A stretch of 64,000 bases of DNA, taken from the NCBI GenBank assembly GCA_963717125.1, contig CAVQVG010000005.1, positions 62,001 to 126,000 of the forward strand, in the 5' to 3' direction. The position numbers and the translations under genes were made by a program. This document shows, in pieces, positions 18,714-26,992 of this stretch. Source of the DNA: RYN-230 sp963717125. Its GTDB lineage: Bacteria; Actinomycetota; Actinomycetes; Streptosporangiales; Streptosporangiaceae. The notes beneath the pieces are model-generated. The model ran no database searches. It saw only the letters and a program-made list of their open reading frames with translations, and was not told where the DNA came from. Every line of letters begins with the position of its first letter. Position 1 is the first letter of the stretch.

Positions 18714-18743
18714 CCGGGCCGGCAGGCTGGCAGGCCGGCCCGG
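18714..18743. terminator. Bidirectional hairpin between mutT1 and ogt
   Basis: A perfect 10-bp stem, CCGGGCCGGC / GCCGGCCCGG, with a 10-nt loop lies between two convergent genes and ends at the stop codon of the methyltransferase gene. There is no T-tract. A terminator role in both directions is inferred. Confidence 0.65.
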
Positions 18744-19427
18744 TCACATCCCGGCCGCGGTCCAGTCCAGCGTGGCGGGCAGCGCTCCCTCGAAGATGAG
18801 CAGCCACCGCTTGACCTCGATGCCGGTGCCGCCGCTGTACCCGCCGAGCCCGTTGCCCGCGACCACCCGGTGGCACGGCACGATCACCGGGATCGGGTTC
18901 GAGCCCATGATCCCGCCGATGGCCCGGGCGGGCAGCGAGACCCCGTCCGGCCCGGCCACCGCGCGGTGCGCCAGTTCCCCGTAGGTGATCGTGCCGCCGT
19001 AGCCGACCGTGCCGAAAAGCACGTCCAGCACCTGGCGCTGGGCGGGCGACGTGCCGGTCCAGTCGATCGGCACGTCGAACTCCTTACGCTGCCCGGCGAA
19101 GTATTCCGCGAGCTGATCCCGGGCCGCGGCGAGCACCTCGTCCCGGTCCCGCTGGCCGCCGTCCGCGCCCGGCTGGCCGGCGTTCCCGGCCGGCTGAGTG
19201 GCGTCCGCGCCCGGCTGGCCGGCGTCCGCGCCCCGCTGGCCGCCGTTCCCGGCCGGCTCAGCAGGCAGGCCGGTCCGGAACCGGTCCCGCGGGGAGGTCC
19301 GGAAGCGGACCTGGGACACCCCGGCGGCGGTGCAGCCGACCGCCAGCGGCCCGACCGGCGAGCTCAGCGTGGCCCAGGCCAGCTCGGCCGGAGCCAGACG
19401 GCCTTTGGGCGCCGCAATTCCGGGCAT
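18744..19427 (-). CDS. ogt: Methylated-DNA-protein-cysteine methyltransferase
   Basis: A 227-residue suicide DNA repair protein that removes alkyl groups from O6-alkylguanine. The acceptor motif IPVIVPCHRVVAGNGLGGYS contains the PCHRV cysteine. Upstream, TYGELAHRAVAGPDGVSLPA and ARAIGGIMGSNP form the DNA-binding winged helix. A Gly/Gln/Ala-rich linker (about residues 53-90, GADAGQP-like units from a near-repetitive DNA stretch at 19150-19262) separates the small N-terminal domain from the catalytic domain and is longer than usual. The ATG at 19427 follows GGGAGCG. It is monocistronic and convergent with mutT1. Another genome-maintenance gene lies just across the terminator. Confidence 0.93.
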   Translation of the reverse strand: MPGIAAPKGRLAPAELAWATLSSPVGPLAVGCTAAGVSQVRFRTSPRDRFRTGLPAEPAGNGGQRGADAGQPGADATQPAGNAGQPGADGGQRDRDEVLAAARDQLAEYFAGQRKEFDVPIDWTGTSPAQRQVLDVLFGTVGYGGTITYGELAHRAVAGPDGVSLPARAIGGIMGSNPIPVIVPCHRVVAGNGLGGYSGGTGIEVKRWLLIFEGALPATLDWTAAGM

Positions 19428-19556
19428 GCTCGCTCCCGTCTCTCCTTCACCGCCCGGCCGCCGTGGCCGGCCGGGTTGCCTGCCACGTGTGACGGTACGC
19501 CTGCCCACCGACAGTTTCCGGCCGCCCGCGGCCGCCCGCAGCCGCCGCCGTCCCCG

Positions 19557-20621
19557 CTACCGGCTGGTGAAGGGCTCGAAGATGTGGCTGAACTGCCAGG
19601 TGGACTGCTTGAGGCCAGAGCAGGTGTTGCTGCCCGCGGTGCCCGGGCAGCCGCCGTTGTCGCGCTGCAGCGCCCAGAACGACAGCTCGCCCAGGCCCCT
19701 GGCGGTGGCCCAGTGCAGCACCACCGGACCGTCGCTGAGCTTGAACACCTCCGGCGGCCCGAAGTCGTCGATGCCGATCATCTCGGTGACGCCGATCAGG
19801 TGCCAGAGCTGGCTGGCGGACTTCATCGGGTAGAGCTGGTGCAGTGTGTTGTACACGTGCCCGGCGGCGGTCATCGTGTCCCGCGCCATCTCGTGCGGCT
19901 TGTTGTCGTAGTAGTCGAACGTCATGATGTTCACGATGTCGATCCGGGCCTGGTGCGCGACCGCGCTGCGCAGCACGGACACCCCGGTGGGGTCGAGCCC
20001 GGCCACGTTGGTGGGCAGCGTGTAGACGAACTGGACGCGGCGGTGGCACCGGGCGGCCCACTGCTCGACCAGGTGGATGGCGGCGTTGCGCCGGTTGATG
20101 CCCGCCGTGTTGGTCAGCGAGTTGTCCTCGGTGTCCAGGTCGAGCCGGGTCACGTGGTAGGTCGTGATCACCTTCTCGTAGGCAGCGGCGATCTTCGGCA
20201 CGCTGTGGCAGCTGTCCGCGATCTCGGTGCCGTCGTGGTCGGCCGAGTAGCCACCGAAGGACGGGATGACGTCACCGCCCGCCGCCCGGATCGCGGCGAT
20301 GTCGCTGCCGTACACCGACCAGGAGATCGGGGTCGCCTTGTCGCCGTTCCAGTCCACGGTGCACGACCCCTTCTTCGGGGTCTGGATGAAGGCCAGCGTC
20401 AGGTAGCGGGCGCCCGACTCGGCGGACACCGCCGCCGGGCTGCCGGTGAGATACGCCTCGAAGTACGGCGCGAAGATGTGCGCGGGCAGCCCGCCGCCCC
20501 AGGCCGAGGAGCGGGCTTGCGTGGCGGCGTCCGCGGCGCCGCCGGCCGCGGTGAGCAGGGGGAGGGTGAGCGCGGCGGCGGCGAGTGCGGCGGCCGTGCG
20601 AAGCGAACGCAACCGGGACAT
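19557..20621 (-). CDS. Secreted GH18 chitinase-like protein
   Basis: A 354-residue protein with a typical Sec signal peptide (SRLRSLRTAAALAAAALTLP, cleavage near ADA-AT about residue 33). The mature part matches the short single-domain GH18 chitinases of actinomycetes: PAHIFAPYFEAYLTGSP, YLTLAFIQTPKKGSC, VIPSFGGYSAD and the catalytic loop VTRLDLDTEDNSL. The loop gives DxDxE with Glu as acid, while the outermost Asp of the usual DxxDxDxE is replaced by Thr. NIMTFDYYDN supplies the substrate-assisting Tyr/Asp region. No carbohydrate-binding module is present. AGGAAAG precedes the ATG. The upstream region has 18-bp direct repeats and an AT-rich block typical of regulated chitin genes. Activity on chitin is expected from the family, not shown. 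Confidence 0.88.
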   Translation of the reverse strand: MSRLRSLRTAAALAAAALTLPLLTAAGGAADAATQARSSAWGGGLPAHIFAPYFEAYLTGSPAAVSAESGARYLTLAFIQTPKKGSCTVDWNGDKATPISWSVYGSDIAAIRAAGGDVIPSFGGYSADHDGTEIADSCHSVPKIAAAYEKVITTYHVTRLDLDTEDNSLTNTAGINRRNAAIHLVEQWAARCHRRVQFVYTLPTNVAGLDPTGVSVLRSAVAHQARIDIVNIMTFDYYDNKPHEMARDTMTAAGHVYNTLHQLYPMKSASQLWHLIGVTEMIGIDDFGPPEVFKLSDGPVVLHWATARGLGELSFWALQRDNGGCPGTAGSNTCSGLKQSTWQFSHIFEPFTSR

Positions 20622-20650
20622 GAGGCCAGCTTTCCTGCGGTGACGGAGGA

Positions 20651-20693
20651 ACGAGCGGACGGCACTACACGGAGCACGAGCGGACGGCACTAC
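20651..20693 (-). promoter_or_regulatory. 18-bp direct repeats and AT-rich block upstream of the chitinase gene
   Basis: ACGAGCGGACGGCACTAC occurs at 20651-20668 and again at 20676-20693, spaced 25 bp start to start. This lies 30-72 nt before the chitinase ATG. Immediately beyond it (about 20708-20740) is an AT-rich block with TTAGGAAAGTTTATTATC, whose GGAAAGTTT core recalls LacI/ROK-type operators of chitin and chitosan genes. Regulation is inferred. Confidence 0.5.
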
Positions 20694-20794
20694 GACGGGC
20701 ACGGTGCGCTTATTAGGAAAGTTTATTATCAATAAGGCAAGCTAGACCTCTGTCGCGGCCCTGTCAAGGCATCGCGGCGCCCGGCCAGTGCGGG

Positions 20795-21298
20795 CTATTC
20801 GGTCAGGACCAGCCAGGTCCGGCCGTCGATGAGCTCCCGCACCGCGTCCAGGTGCCCGGCGTGACACGCGGTCTCGGTGATCACGTGCAGCACCGTGTCC
20901 CGCAGCGGGCGGGCCGGCAGCCCGGGAAAGATCTCGTCCGGCCACCAAGCGGGCGCGGCGCCCGGCGCCCGGGCCGCGATGATGGCGGTTGCCAGCTCGG
21001 TCTCCTGCCGGTACAGGCCGAAGATGTCCTCGGCCGGCACATCGGGGCCGACCTGCCAGGCGTCCGCCCCGGTCTCCAGGTCCACATGCTCACCGGCCAC
21101 CACGGCGCGGAACCAGAACCGCTCCACATCCAGGGCCAGGTGCCGGACCAGCCCCAGGCAGGTCCACCCCGACGGCAGCACCGGTCGCCGCAGCGCCTCG
21201 TCGGGCAGGCCCTCCAGGCTGCCGACCACGTGAGCCCGCTGCGAGTCCAGCGTGGCCAGCAGCGCGCTGGTCTCGTCACCCCGTTCCGGCTCTGCCAT
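20795..21298 (-). CDS. DinB-family protein (DUF664)
   Basis: A 167-residue four-helix DinB/MDMPI-fold protein. Conserved metal-site histidines appear in LVRHLALDVERFWF (residue about 53) and ITETACHAGHLDAVRELIDG (about residues 140-150), the usual HxxxH positions. The family includes mycothiol- or bacillithiol-dependent S-transferases, and the actinobacterial setting favours a mycothiol partner; that is inference. GGAGGAG lies directly before the ATG. It is a stand-alone gene between the RNase D gene and the chitinase promoter. Specific substrate unknown. Confidence 0.85.
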   Translation of the reverse strand: MAEPERGDETSALLATLDSQRAHVVGSLEGLPDEALRRPVLPSGWTCLGLVRHLALDVERFWFRAVVAGEHVDLETGADAWQVGPDVPAEDIFGLYRQETELATAIIAARAPGAAPAWWPDEIFPGLPARPLRDTVLHVITETACHAGHLDAVRELIDGRTWLVLTE

Positions 21299-21370
21299 AT
21301 CTCCTCCGTCGCGTCCGTGCCACCCGTTCCGCTGACCAGCGTGCCGCTAGGGGGCGCGGATGGCTCCCGG

Positions 21371-22663
21371 CTACTCGTCGGCTTTTTCGGCTAGCCGGAG
21401 CAGGGCGCCGGTGATGGGGACCGAGACGAGGTCCACCTGCCATGGGCGGGCCCCGTAATCGGACAGGTGGGCGGCCACCAGCTCGGCGCTGACCGGCTCG
21501 GGGGGCTGCCAGGCCAGCCGGCGGACCGCATCCGGCTGGACCAGGTTCTCGGCGGGCAGCGAGTGCTCGTCGGCCAGCGCCGCGACCACGGTGCGCACCG
21601 CGGCCAGCCGCCGGGCCGCTTCCGGGTCCCGCTCGTGCCAGCGGTGCGCGGGCGGCGGGCCGTCCGAGGCCTGGCCGGACGGCCGGGGCAGCTCCTGGTC
21701 GGTCTCCTGGTTGGCCTGGCGGATGGCGGCGAACCACTCGCCGGCGTGCCGCTTGGCGCCCCGGCCGCGGAACCCGGACACCGCGGCCAGCTCCGCCACC
21801 GACGTGGGCGCCGCCCGGGCCGCCTCGACGATGGCCGAATCGGGCAGCACCCGGCCCGGGGACAGGTCCCGGCGCTGCGCGATGCGGTCCCGCTCCAGCC
21901 ACAGCTCGCGGACGATGGCCAGGCCGCGCCGGGTCCGCACGCGGTGGATGCCCGAGGTGCGCCGCCACGGATCGGGCCGCGGCGGGGGCGGGCCGGCGTT
22001 GAGCACGGCGGTGAACTCCTGCCGCGCCCACTCGTCCTTGCCCTCGGCCTCGAGCTGCGCGGCCAGCGCGTCGCGCAGGTCCACCAGGACCTCGACGTCT
22101 AGCGCGGCGTACCGGAGCCAGTCCTCGGGCAAGGGGCGAGTGGACCAGTCCGCGGCGGCGTGCCCCTTCTCCAGGGCCAGCCCGAGCACCGTTTCCACCA
22201 GCGGGCCCAGGCCGACTCGCGGGTAGCCGAGCAGCCGCCCGGCGAGTTCGGTGTCGAACAGCCGCTTGGGCCGGTAGCCGAGATCGGCCAGGCAGGGCAG
22301 ATCCTGCGACGCGGCGTGCAACACCGCCTCGGTGTCGGCCAGCGCAACGTCCAGGGCGGACAGGTCGGGGCAGGTCACCGGGTCGATCAGCACCGTGCCG
22401 GCGCCCTGGCGGCGCAGCTGGACCAGGAATGCCCGGTGCCCGTACCGGAAGCCGGAGGCGCGTTCCGCGTCCACCGCCACCGGACCCTGCCCGGCGCCCA
22501 GCGCGCGGACCGCCTCGTCGAGCGCGGCCGCGGTCTCGACCAGCGGGGGCATCCCATCCCGGGGTTCCAGCAGGGGAACCGCCGGTGCGGGCTCCGGGCC
22601 TGTCTCGTCAGGTTCCTGCGCGGCCGGCTGGCCTGGCGCGGCCGGCTGGCCCGGCGCGGTCAC
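21371..22663 (-). CDS. rnd: Ribonuclease D with HRDC domain
   Basis: A 430-residue 3'-5' exoribonuclease of the DEDDy class. The Exo motifs are PVAVDAERASGF (DxE), HAASQDLPCLADL and YAALDVEVLVDLRDAL (Tyr/Asp). An HRDC-type helical region follows (ELWLERDRIAQRRDLSPGRV). The N-terminal 45 residues are a low-complexity Pro/Gly/Ala tail. The GTG start overlaps the stop of the DUF3000 gene (GTGA), so the two are co-translated. This pairing, divergent from hemE, is common in actinobacteria. It probably acts in tRNA or structured-RNA 3'-end processing. Confidence 0.9.
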   Translation of the reverse strand: MTAPGQPAAPGQPAAQEPDETGPEPAPAVPLLEPRDGMPPLVETAAALDEAVRALGAGQGPVAVDAERASGFRYGHRAFLVQLRRQGAGTVLIDPVTCPDLSALDVALADTEAVLHAASQDLPCLADLGYRPKRLFDTELAGRLLGYPRVGLGPLVETVLGLALEKGHAAADWSTRPLPEDWLRYAALDVEVLVDLRDALAAQLEAEGKDEWARQEFTAVLNAGPPPPRPDPWRRTSGIHRVRTRRGLAIVRELWLERDRIAQRRDLSPGRVLPDSAIVEAARAAPTSVAELAAVSGFRGRGAKRHAGEWFAAIRQANQETDQELPRPSGQASDGPPPAHRWHERDPEAARRLAAVRTVVAALADEHSLPAENLVQPDAVRRLAWQPPEPVSAELVAAHLSDYGARPWQVDLVSVPITGALLRLAEKADE

Positions 22664-23322
22664 CGCCGCCGCCGGGTGGTCGAGGCCGGCGTGCGGAGCG
22701 CGGTCACGCCCGGGGCCAGCGGGGGCAGCCCGGCCGCCGCGCACAGCGCGTCGCACCACGCGGCGAGATGCCCGTCCAGCACGCCCGGCCCGTCCAGCAC
22801 GCCCGGCCCGTCCAGCGCGCCCTCCTCGCTAGGCCCGGCCGGCGACCACGAGGCGCGCAGCTCGAACCCGGTGACGGCCGGCTCGCTCTCCTTGGCCCCG
22901 AAACCCTCCGTGACCACCCGGGTCACCGTGCCGCTCGGCTGCCCGTAGCCGGCCGTCCGGTTGTCCAGCGCCTCGGTCAGCCAGTCCCAGCCGACCTGGC
23001 CGATCAGCGGGTCCGCGGCGATCTCCGGGTCGAGGTCGGCGCGGATATACACGATGATCCGCAGCGGGCCGCCCCAGCCGTCCTGGCCCGCCGGGTCGTA
23101 GAGCAGCACCAGCCTGCCGCTGGCGATGTCGATTTCGCCGTCCAGCACGGTGGCCGCCACCGCCACGGCGTACGGGGCCAGCGTGCGCGGCGCCGGGACA
23201 TCCTCGAAGCTCAGTTCCGGGCGCAGCGCGGATACCTGGTCACGCTGCTCACGGAGCCCGGCTCCGAGAGCACCGAATCTGGCAGCCGCGTCCGCCGGCT
23301 GCGCCGCCTCAGCGCGCGTCAT
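22660..23322 (-). CDS. DUF3000 family protein
   Basis: About 220 residues, actinobacteria-specific DUF3000. Family segments are LRPELSFEDVPAPRTLAPYA, LVLLYDPAGQDGWGGPLRII and VGWDWLTEALDNR, with a C-terminal helix HLAAWCDALCAAAGLPPLAP. The function is unknown. Near the C-terminus an 18-bp tandem repeat encodes GVLDGP twice plus a degenerate third copy. The ATG at 23322 is taken; a GTG eight codons upstream is equally in frame, and neither has a strong ribosome binding site. The stop overlaps the RNase D start. Divergent from hemE across about 320 nt. Confidence 0.85.
   Translation of the reverse strand: MTRAEAAQPADAAARFGALGAGLREQRDQVSALRPELSFEDVPAPRTLAPYAVAVAATVLDGEIDIASGRLVLLYDPAGQDGWGGPLRIIVYIRADLDPEIAADPLIGQVGWDWLTEALDNRTAGYGQPSGTVTRVVTEGFGAKESEPAVTGFELRASWSPAGPSEEGALDGPGVLDGPGVLDGHLAAWCDALCAAAGLPPLAPGVTALRTPASTTRRRR
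22773..22826 (-). repeat. 18-bp in-frame tandem repeat in the DUF3000 gene
   Basis: Two perfect copies of CGTCCAGCACGCCCGGCC (22773-22790 and 22791-22808) are followed by a degenerate third copy. They encode GVLDGP units on the minus strand in a loop before the last helix. Confidence 0.9.
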
Positions 23323-23646
23323 GATCTGAGCGTACGTCGTCCCCACCTGCCGTCACAGGACGCGTCCGGGCAACTCCGCCAGGCCGGGCCAGCGGCGGTA
23401 AACTGGCGGGACGCCGACCCGCGGCGGCACCGGACCACGCGGGGTAAGTTGAGCGATCTGGCTCACGGCTGCACGACCTCCTCACCAGCGGGCCGCAGCC
23501 GTCACTGGTTGGGGGTGCGGCGGCGCCAGGCTGCCCATGATGGTGGCACGCGGACCGTGCGGATGGGTGGAACTCGGGCGGCGTGTCCCAATGCCACCTG
23601 GGCAGATGCACCGGCGCGCGGGCCACCGTGTGAGAACATCGCTGGT
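23323..23646. other. Divergent intergenic region between DUF3000 and hemE
   Basis: About 320 nt without a credible gene. It must hold the divergent promoters for the DUF3000-rnd pair and hemE. No clear -35/-10 pair or palindrome was found. The hemE GTG lacks an obvious ribosome binding site. Confidence 0.5.
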
Positions 23647-24705
23647 GTGACAGAGCAGAATTCTCCGCTCGCGGAGTCCCCGTTCCTGCTCGCCTGCCGC
23701 CGCCAGCCCGTTCCGTACACGCCGGTCTGGTATATGCGCCAAGCGGGCCGCTCGCTGCCCGAATACCGCCGCGCCCGGGGCGGCATGCCGATGCTCAAGG
23801 CGTGCACGATCCCGGATGTCATTACCGAGATCACCCTGCAGCCGATGCGCCGCTATCCGGTTGACGCGGCCGTCCTGTTCAGTGACATCGTGGTCCCGCT
23901 GCGCGCCGTGGGCCTGGACATCGATATCAAGCCGGGCGTCGGCCCGGTGCTCAGCGAGCCGATCCGCAGCGAGCGGGACCTGGCCCGGCTGCGCCCGCTG
24001 GAGCCGTCCGACGTGGGCTACGTGACCGAGGCGGTTACCGCGCTGGTCGCCGAGCTGGGCCCCCGGCCGCTCATCGGCTTCGCCGGGGGCCCGTTCACGC
24101 TGGCGTCCTACCTGATCGAGGGCGGCCCGTCGAAGGGCCACGACCGGACCAAATCACTCATGTACGGCAACCCGCCGCTGTGGCACGCGCTGCTCGGCCA
24201 GCTGGCCGACATCGCCATCAGCTTCCTGCAGGTTCAGGTGGCCGCCGGGGCGTCCGCCGTGCAGCTGTTCGACTCCTGGGCCGGCGCGGTCAGCCCGGAG
24301 GACTACCAGGCCGCGGTGCTGCCGCACAGCAAGCGGATCTTCGACGCGCTGGCCGGCTCCGGGGTGCCCCGGATCCACTTCGGCGTCACGGCGGGCGAAC
24401 TGCTCGGCATGATGAGCGAGGCCGGCGCGGACGTGGTCGGGGTGGACTGGCGGGTGCCGCTGGATGAGGCGGTCCGCCGGGTGCAGGCCCGCACGGCGCT
24501 GCAGGGCAACCTGGACCCGGCCATCCTGCTCGCCCCGTGGGACGTGATCGAGCGGCGGGCCCGGGACGTGATCGCGCGCGGCCGGACCGCCGAGGGCCAC
24601 GTCTTCAACCTCGGCCACGGCGTGCTCCCGGATACCAACCCGGACGTGCTGGCCCGGCTGACCGACCTGGTGCACGAGGTGTCGGCCCGCGAGCCGGCCG
24701 GATAG
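23647..24705 (+). CDS. hemE: Uroporphyrinogen III decarboxylase
   Basis: A 352-residue enzyme that decarboxylates uroporphyrinogen III to coproporphyrinogen III. The N-terminal signature PVWYMRQAGRSLPEYR contains the conserved Arg residues. AVLFSDIVVPLRAVGLDIDI carries the active-site Asp, and GFAGGPFTLASYLIEGG and FNLGHGVLPDTNPD match the family. The start is GTG 23647, which leaves the usual short N-terminus VTEQNSPLAESPFLLACRRQ; there is no convincing Shine-Dalgarno. It belongs to the same heme block as cgoX and chdC, which follow 2-4 kb downstream, so the coproporphyrin-dependent route is complete from uroporphyrinogen onwards except for ferrochelatase, which is not in the window. Confidence 0.96.
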   Translation: MTEQNSPLAESPFLLACRRQPVPYTPVWYMRQAGRSLPEYRRARGGMPMLKACTIPDVITEITLQPMRRYPVDAAVLFSDIVVPLRAVGLDIDIKPGVGPVLSEPIRSERDLARLRPLEPSDVGYVTEAVTALVAELGPRPLIGFAGGPFTLASYLIEGGPSKGHDRTKSLMYGNPPLWHALLGQLADIAISFLQVQVAAGASAVQLFDSWAGAVSPEDYQAAVLPHSKRIFDALAGSGVPRIHFGVTAGELLGMMSEAGADVVGVDWRVPLDEAVRRVQARTALQGNLDPAILLAPWDVIERRARDVIARGRTAEGHVFNLGHGVLPDTNPDVLARLTDLVHEVSAREPAG

Positions 24706-24712
24706 CCGGCTC
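24691..24712. terminator. Hairpin spanning the convergent stops of hemE and the DUF4349 gene
   Basis: A perfect 8-bp stem, GAGCCGGC / GCCGGCTC, with a 6-nt loop. The hemE TAG sits in it, and the stop of the opposing gene begins inside its right edge. It probably acts as a shared bidirectional terminator. Confidence 0.6.
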
Positions 24713-25643
24713 ACTTGGCCGCGGCCGAGCCCGGGCTGGCCGGCCCGGTCCCGCCGGCCGCCGACCGGTGCCGGAGCACCCAGCGCCGCCCGCGCCAGCC
24801 CAGGTAGCCGGCCGCGGCCAGGATGACCGCGAACGGCAGCGCCGCGCCCGCCGCTGTGAGCAGCGCCACCACCAGCCTCGTCAGCCCACGCCAGCCCGCG
24901 GCCAGGCCACGCAGGAATCCACCCGGCTGCCCATGATGCTTAACGCCCGTGACCGGCTTACTCACCAGCAGCAGGTTCACGGTGCCGAAGGCGGTCTCGT
25001 GCGCTAGCGCGCGCTGCTGTGCCTGGAGCGCCTCCAGGGTGGCTTCCTCGGTGTTGATCTGGTTCTGCACGCTGAGCAGGCTGCTGACCGAGCCGGCCCG
25101 GGCCAGCAGCTTGCGCAGCTGGGCGATGGCCGCCTCAGCCGAGGTCACCCGGCTGGTCACGTCGGCCACGGTCTGTGTCACGTCCTGGGCGTGCTGGGAC
25201 TCCGCCTGCCGGGTGCCCAGGCCGGACAGCGCGCCGAGCACGCGCTGGTAGCCGGCCACCGGGATCTTCAGCTGGAGGCTGACCGTGGACCGGCCCGGAT
25301 GGGCCCGGTTGAGCGCGGTGTTCTCCGCGGCCACGTAGCCGCCCGCGACCTTGGCCAGCTGGGTGGCTTCGCTGGCGGCCTGGGTCAGGTGGCCAGCCCG
25401 CACGGTCAGGCTGGCCGTGTAGATGATGGATTGGGCGCTGGCCAGGTCGGTCAGCGCGGCGCCCCCGCTGGCCGCGCTGTGGCCGCCCGCGGTGACCGGC
25501 TGCGCGGCGGCCCGGGGCACGCCAGCCGCGGAGGACGACGACGCGGAGTTGCCTGCCGCCGAGCATCCGGCGGCCAGCAGGCCGGCCGTGACGGCCAGCA
25601 GAACGCTGGTGATGCGGGTCAATCTGGGTGCTCCCACTGTCAT
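24711..25643 (-). CDS. DUF4349 lipoprotein
   Basis: A 310-residue exported lipoprotein. The signal peptide ITSVLLAVTAGLLAAGCS ends in the lipobox LAAGC (Cys about residue 27). A Ser/Ala-rich linker, then the DUF4349 region follow: IIYTASLTVRAGHLTQAASE, GGYVAAENTALNR, VSLQLKIPVAGYQRVLGALS, and a coiled-coil RKLLARAGSVSSLLSVQNQI. One C-terminal transmembrane helix (ALPFAVILAAAGYLGW) and a basic tail finish the protein. The function is unknown; it is expected on the outer face of the membrane. It is immediately downstream of, and on the same strand as, the antiporter gene, but 68 nt apart. Confidence 0.85.
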   Translation of the reverse strand: MTVGAPRLTRITSVLLAVTAGLLAAGCSAAGNSASSSSAAGVPRAAAQPVTAGGHSAASGGAALTDLASAQSIIYTASLTVRAGHLTQAASEATQLAKVAGGYVAAENTALNRAHPGRSTVSLQLKIPVAGYQRVLGALSGLGTRQAESQHAQDVTQTVADVTSRVTSAEAAIAQLRKLLARAGSVSSLLSVQNQINTEEATLEALQAQQRALAHETAFGTVNLLLVSKPVTGVKHHGQPGGFLRGLAAGWRGLTRLVVALLTAAGAALPFAVILAAAGYLGWRGRRWVLRHRSAAGGTGPASPGSAAAK

Positions 25644-25710
25644 GCCGCTCGGACGCGGCGGGGCCGCACCCTGGTTCCGGCGGCCTGGTCACAGGTTCAC
25701 AACGTATGAA

Positions 25711-26931
25711 TCACACCGTCGCCCCGGCCGGCTGCTGTTCCGGCGCGGCGTCGCCCGCCGCCGTCCACGGCCGGAGCAGCAGCGCGGCCGCCGGGAACAG
25801 CAGCACGGACAGCAGCGACGCGCCGATCAGCGCGGCCGCGGCCGCCGCGCTGAGCAGGCCGAGGGAGATCCCGAGCGCGGCCACCACGACCGGGAAGGTG
25901 AGCGTGGTCGCCTGCAGCAGGCCGGCCGCCAGCGCGGGCCGCAGCCCGACCCGGCGCCGGTACAGCAGCGCCGGGGCGCCGCGGACCACCGCGATGGTCA
26001 GCACCAGCAGTGGCACCAGGGCCAGCGCGGAGGCGTGCGCGAACAGCGCGCGGATGTCGAACTGGACGCCGGCCATCACGAAGAACACCGGGACCAGGAA
26101 CCCGTACCCGATCGCGCGCAGCTTGGCCTGGTAACGCTCCTGGCTGGGCCGCTCGTCGCCGTCGGACACGGCCACGACCATGCCGGCGATGAACGCGCCG
26201 AGCAGCGCGTCCACGCCGAACTCGTGGGCCAGCGCGGTGAACACCAGCAGCACGACGAACGCGCCGCGGACCCGCAGCTGGGTGGTGTCCTCGTCGGAGT
26301 CGGCGAACGTGCGGGCCATCCATCTGGTCCGCCACAGCGCCTTCAGCGCCACGCCGAGCAGCACCGCGGCCGCGCCCATGGCCAGCACGTACAGCACCTG
26401 GACGGTGGTGGACTCCGGCTGCGCGGAGAACAGGATGGTGAGCAGCAGCAGCGAGCCGAACTCACCGACCGAGCCGGCCACCACCACCAGCTGGCCGAAG
26501 TCGGTGGCTATCTCCCCGCTGTCGCGCAGCACCGGGACCAGCACGCCGAGCGTGCTGGCCACCAGGGACAGCGCCAGCAGCCGCACGTCCGCGCCGGAGC
26601 TGATCAGCCGCAGCCCGAACGCGGCCGGCACGGCCAGCGCGCCGGAGACGAGGAAGGCCGCGGCGGCCAGCCGGAAGGTCGGCCCGCGGAACCGCTCCGG
26701 CCGCACATCCTGGCCGGCCAGGAACAGCAAGAAACCCAGGCCGAGCAGGTACAGCAGCTCCGCCGCGCCGCGCGGCTGGACCAGGTTCAGCCCCTGCGGG
26801 CCGACCGCGAGGCCAGCCAGCACCTCGACCACCACCGGCGGTACCAGCCGCCGCGGCACCAGCCGGGCCAGCAACGGCGCCACGAAGGCGGCCACCGCGA
26901 CCACCAGCAGGCTGCCGAATTCGATCGTCAC
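25711..26931 (-). CDS. Cation/proton antiporter (KefB/CPA2 type)
   Basis: A 406-residue integral membrane protein of the Na+/H+ exchanger superfamily, CPA2 branch, with about twelve helices. Characteristic segments are PPVVVEVLAGLAVGPQGLNL, LGLGFLLFLAGQDVRPERF, LGVLVPVLRDSGEIATDFGQ, and the ion-site helix EFGVDALLGAFIAGMVV. It lacks the cytoplasmic RCK/TrkA-N domain of full KefB proteins. GTG 26931 with AGGGGGG upstream is the chosen start. It is divergent from cgoX with only 61 nt between the two starts. A role in monovalent cation or pH homeostasis is inferred. Confidence 0.88.
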   Translation of the reverse strand: MTIEFGSLLVVAVAAFVAPLLARLVPRRLVPPVVVEVLAGLAVGPQGLNLVQPRGAAELLYLLGLGFLLFLAGQDVRPERFRGPTFRLAAAAFLVSGALAVPAAFGLRLISSGADVRLLALSLVASTLGVLVPVLRDSGEIATDFGQLVVVAGSVGEFGSLLLLTILFSAQPESTTVQVLYVLAMGAAAVLLGVALKALWRTRWMARTFADSDEDTTQLRVRGAFVVLLVFTALAHEFGVDALLGAFIAGMVVAVSDGDERPSQERYQAKLRAIGYGFLVPVFFVMAGVQFDIRALFAHASALALVPLLVLTIAVVRGAPALLYRRRVGLRPALAAGLLQATTLTFPVVVAALGISLGLLSAAAAAALIGASLLSVLLFPAAALLLRPWTAAGDAAPEQQPAGATV

Positions 26932-26992
26932 CCCGGCCCCCCTGGAAGATGGGATACCCGCGGCAGGCATCCGGCACCCGTAGGGTGAACGG

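Noticed and set aside
18870..20735. A 621-codon plus-strand frame opposite ogt and the chitinase gene
   Set aside because: The opposite genes carry PCHRV and GH18 motifs with signal peptide and ribosome sites; the plus frame has no motifs.
25423..26988. A 521-codon plus-strand frame opposite the antiporter gene
   Set aside because: Gln/Arg/His-rich shadow composition; the minus strand has a clear twelve-helix antiporter.
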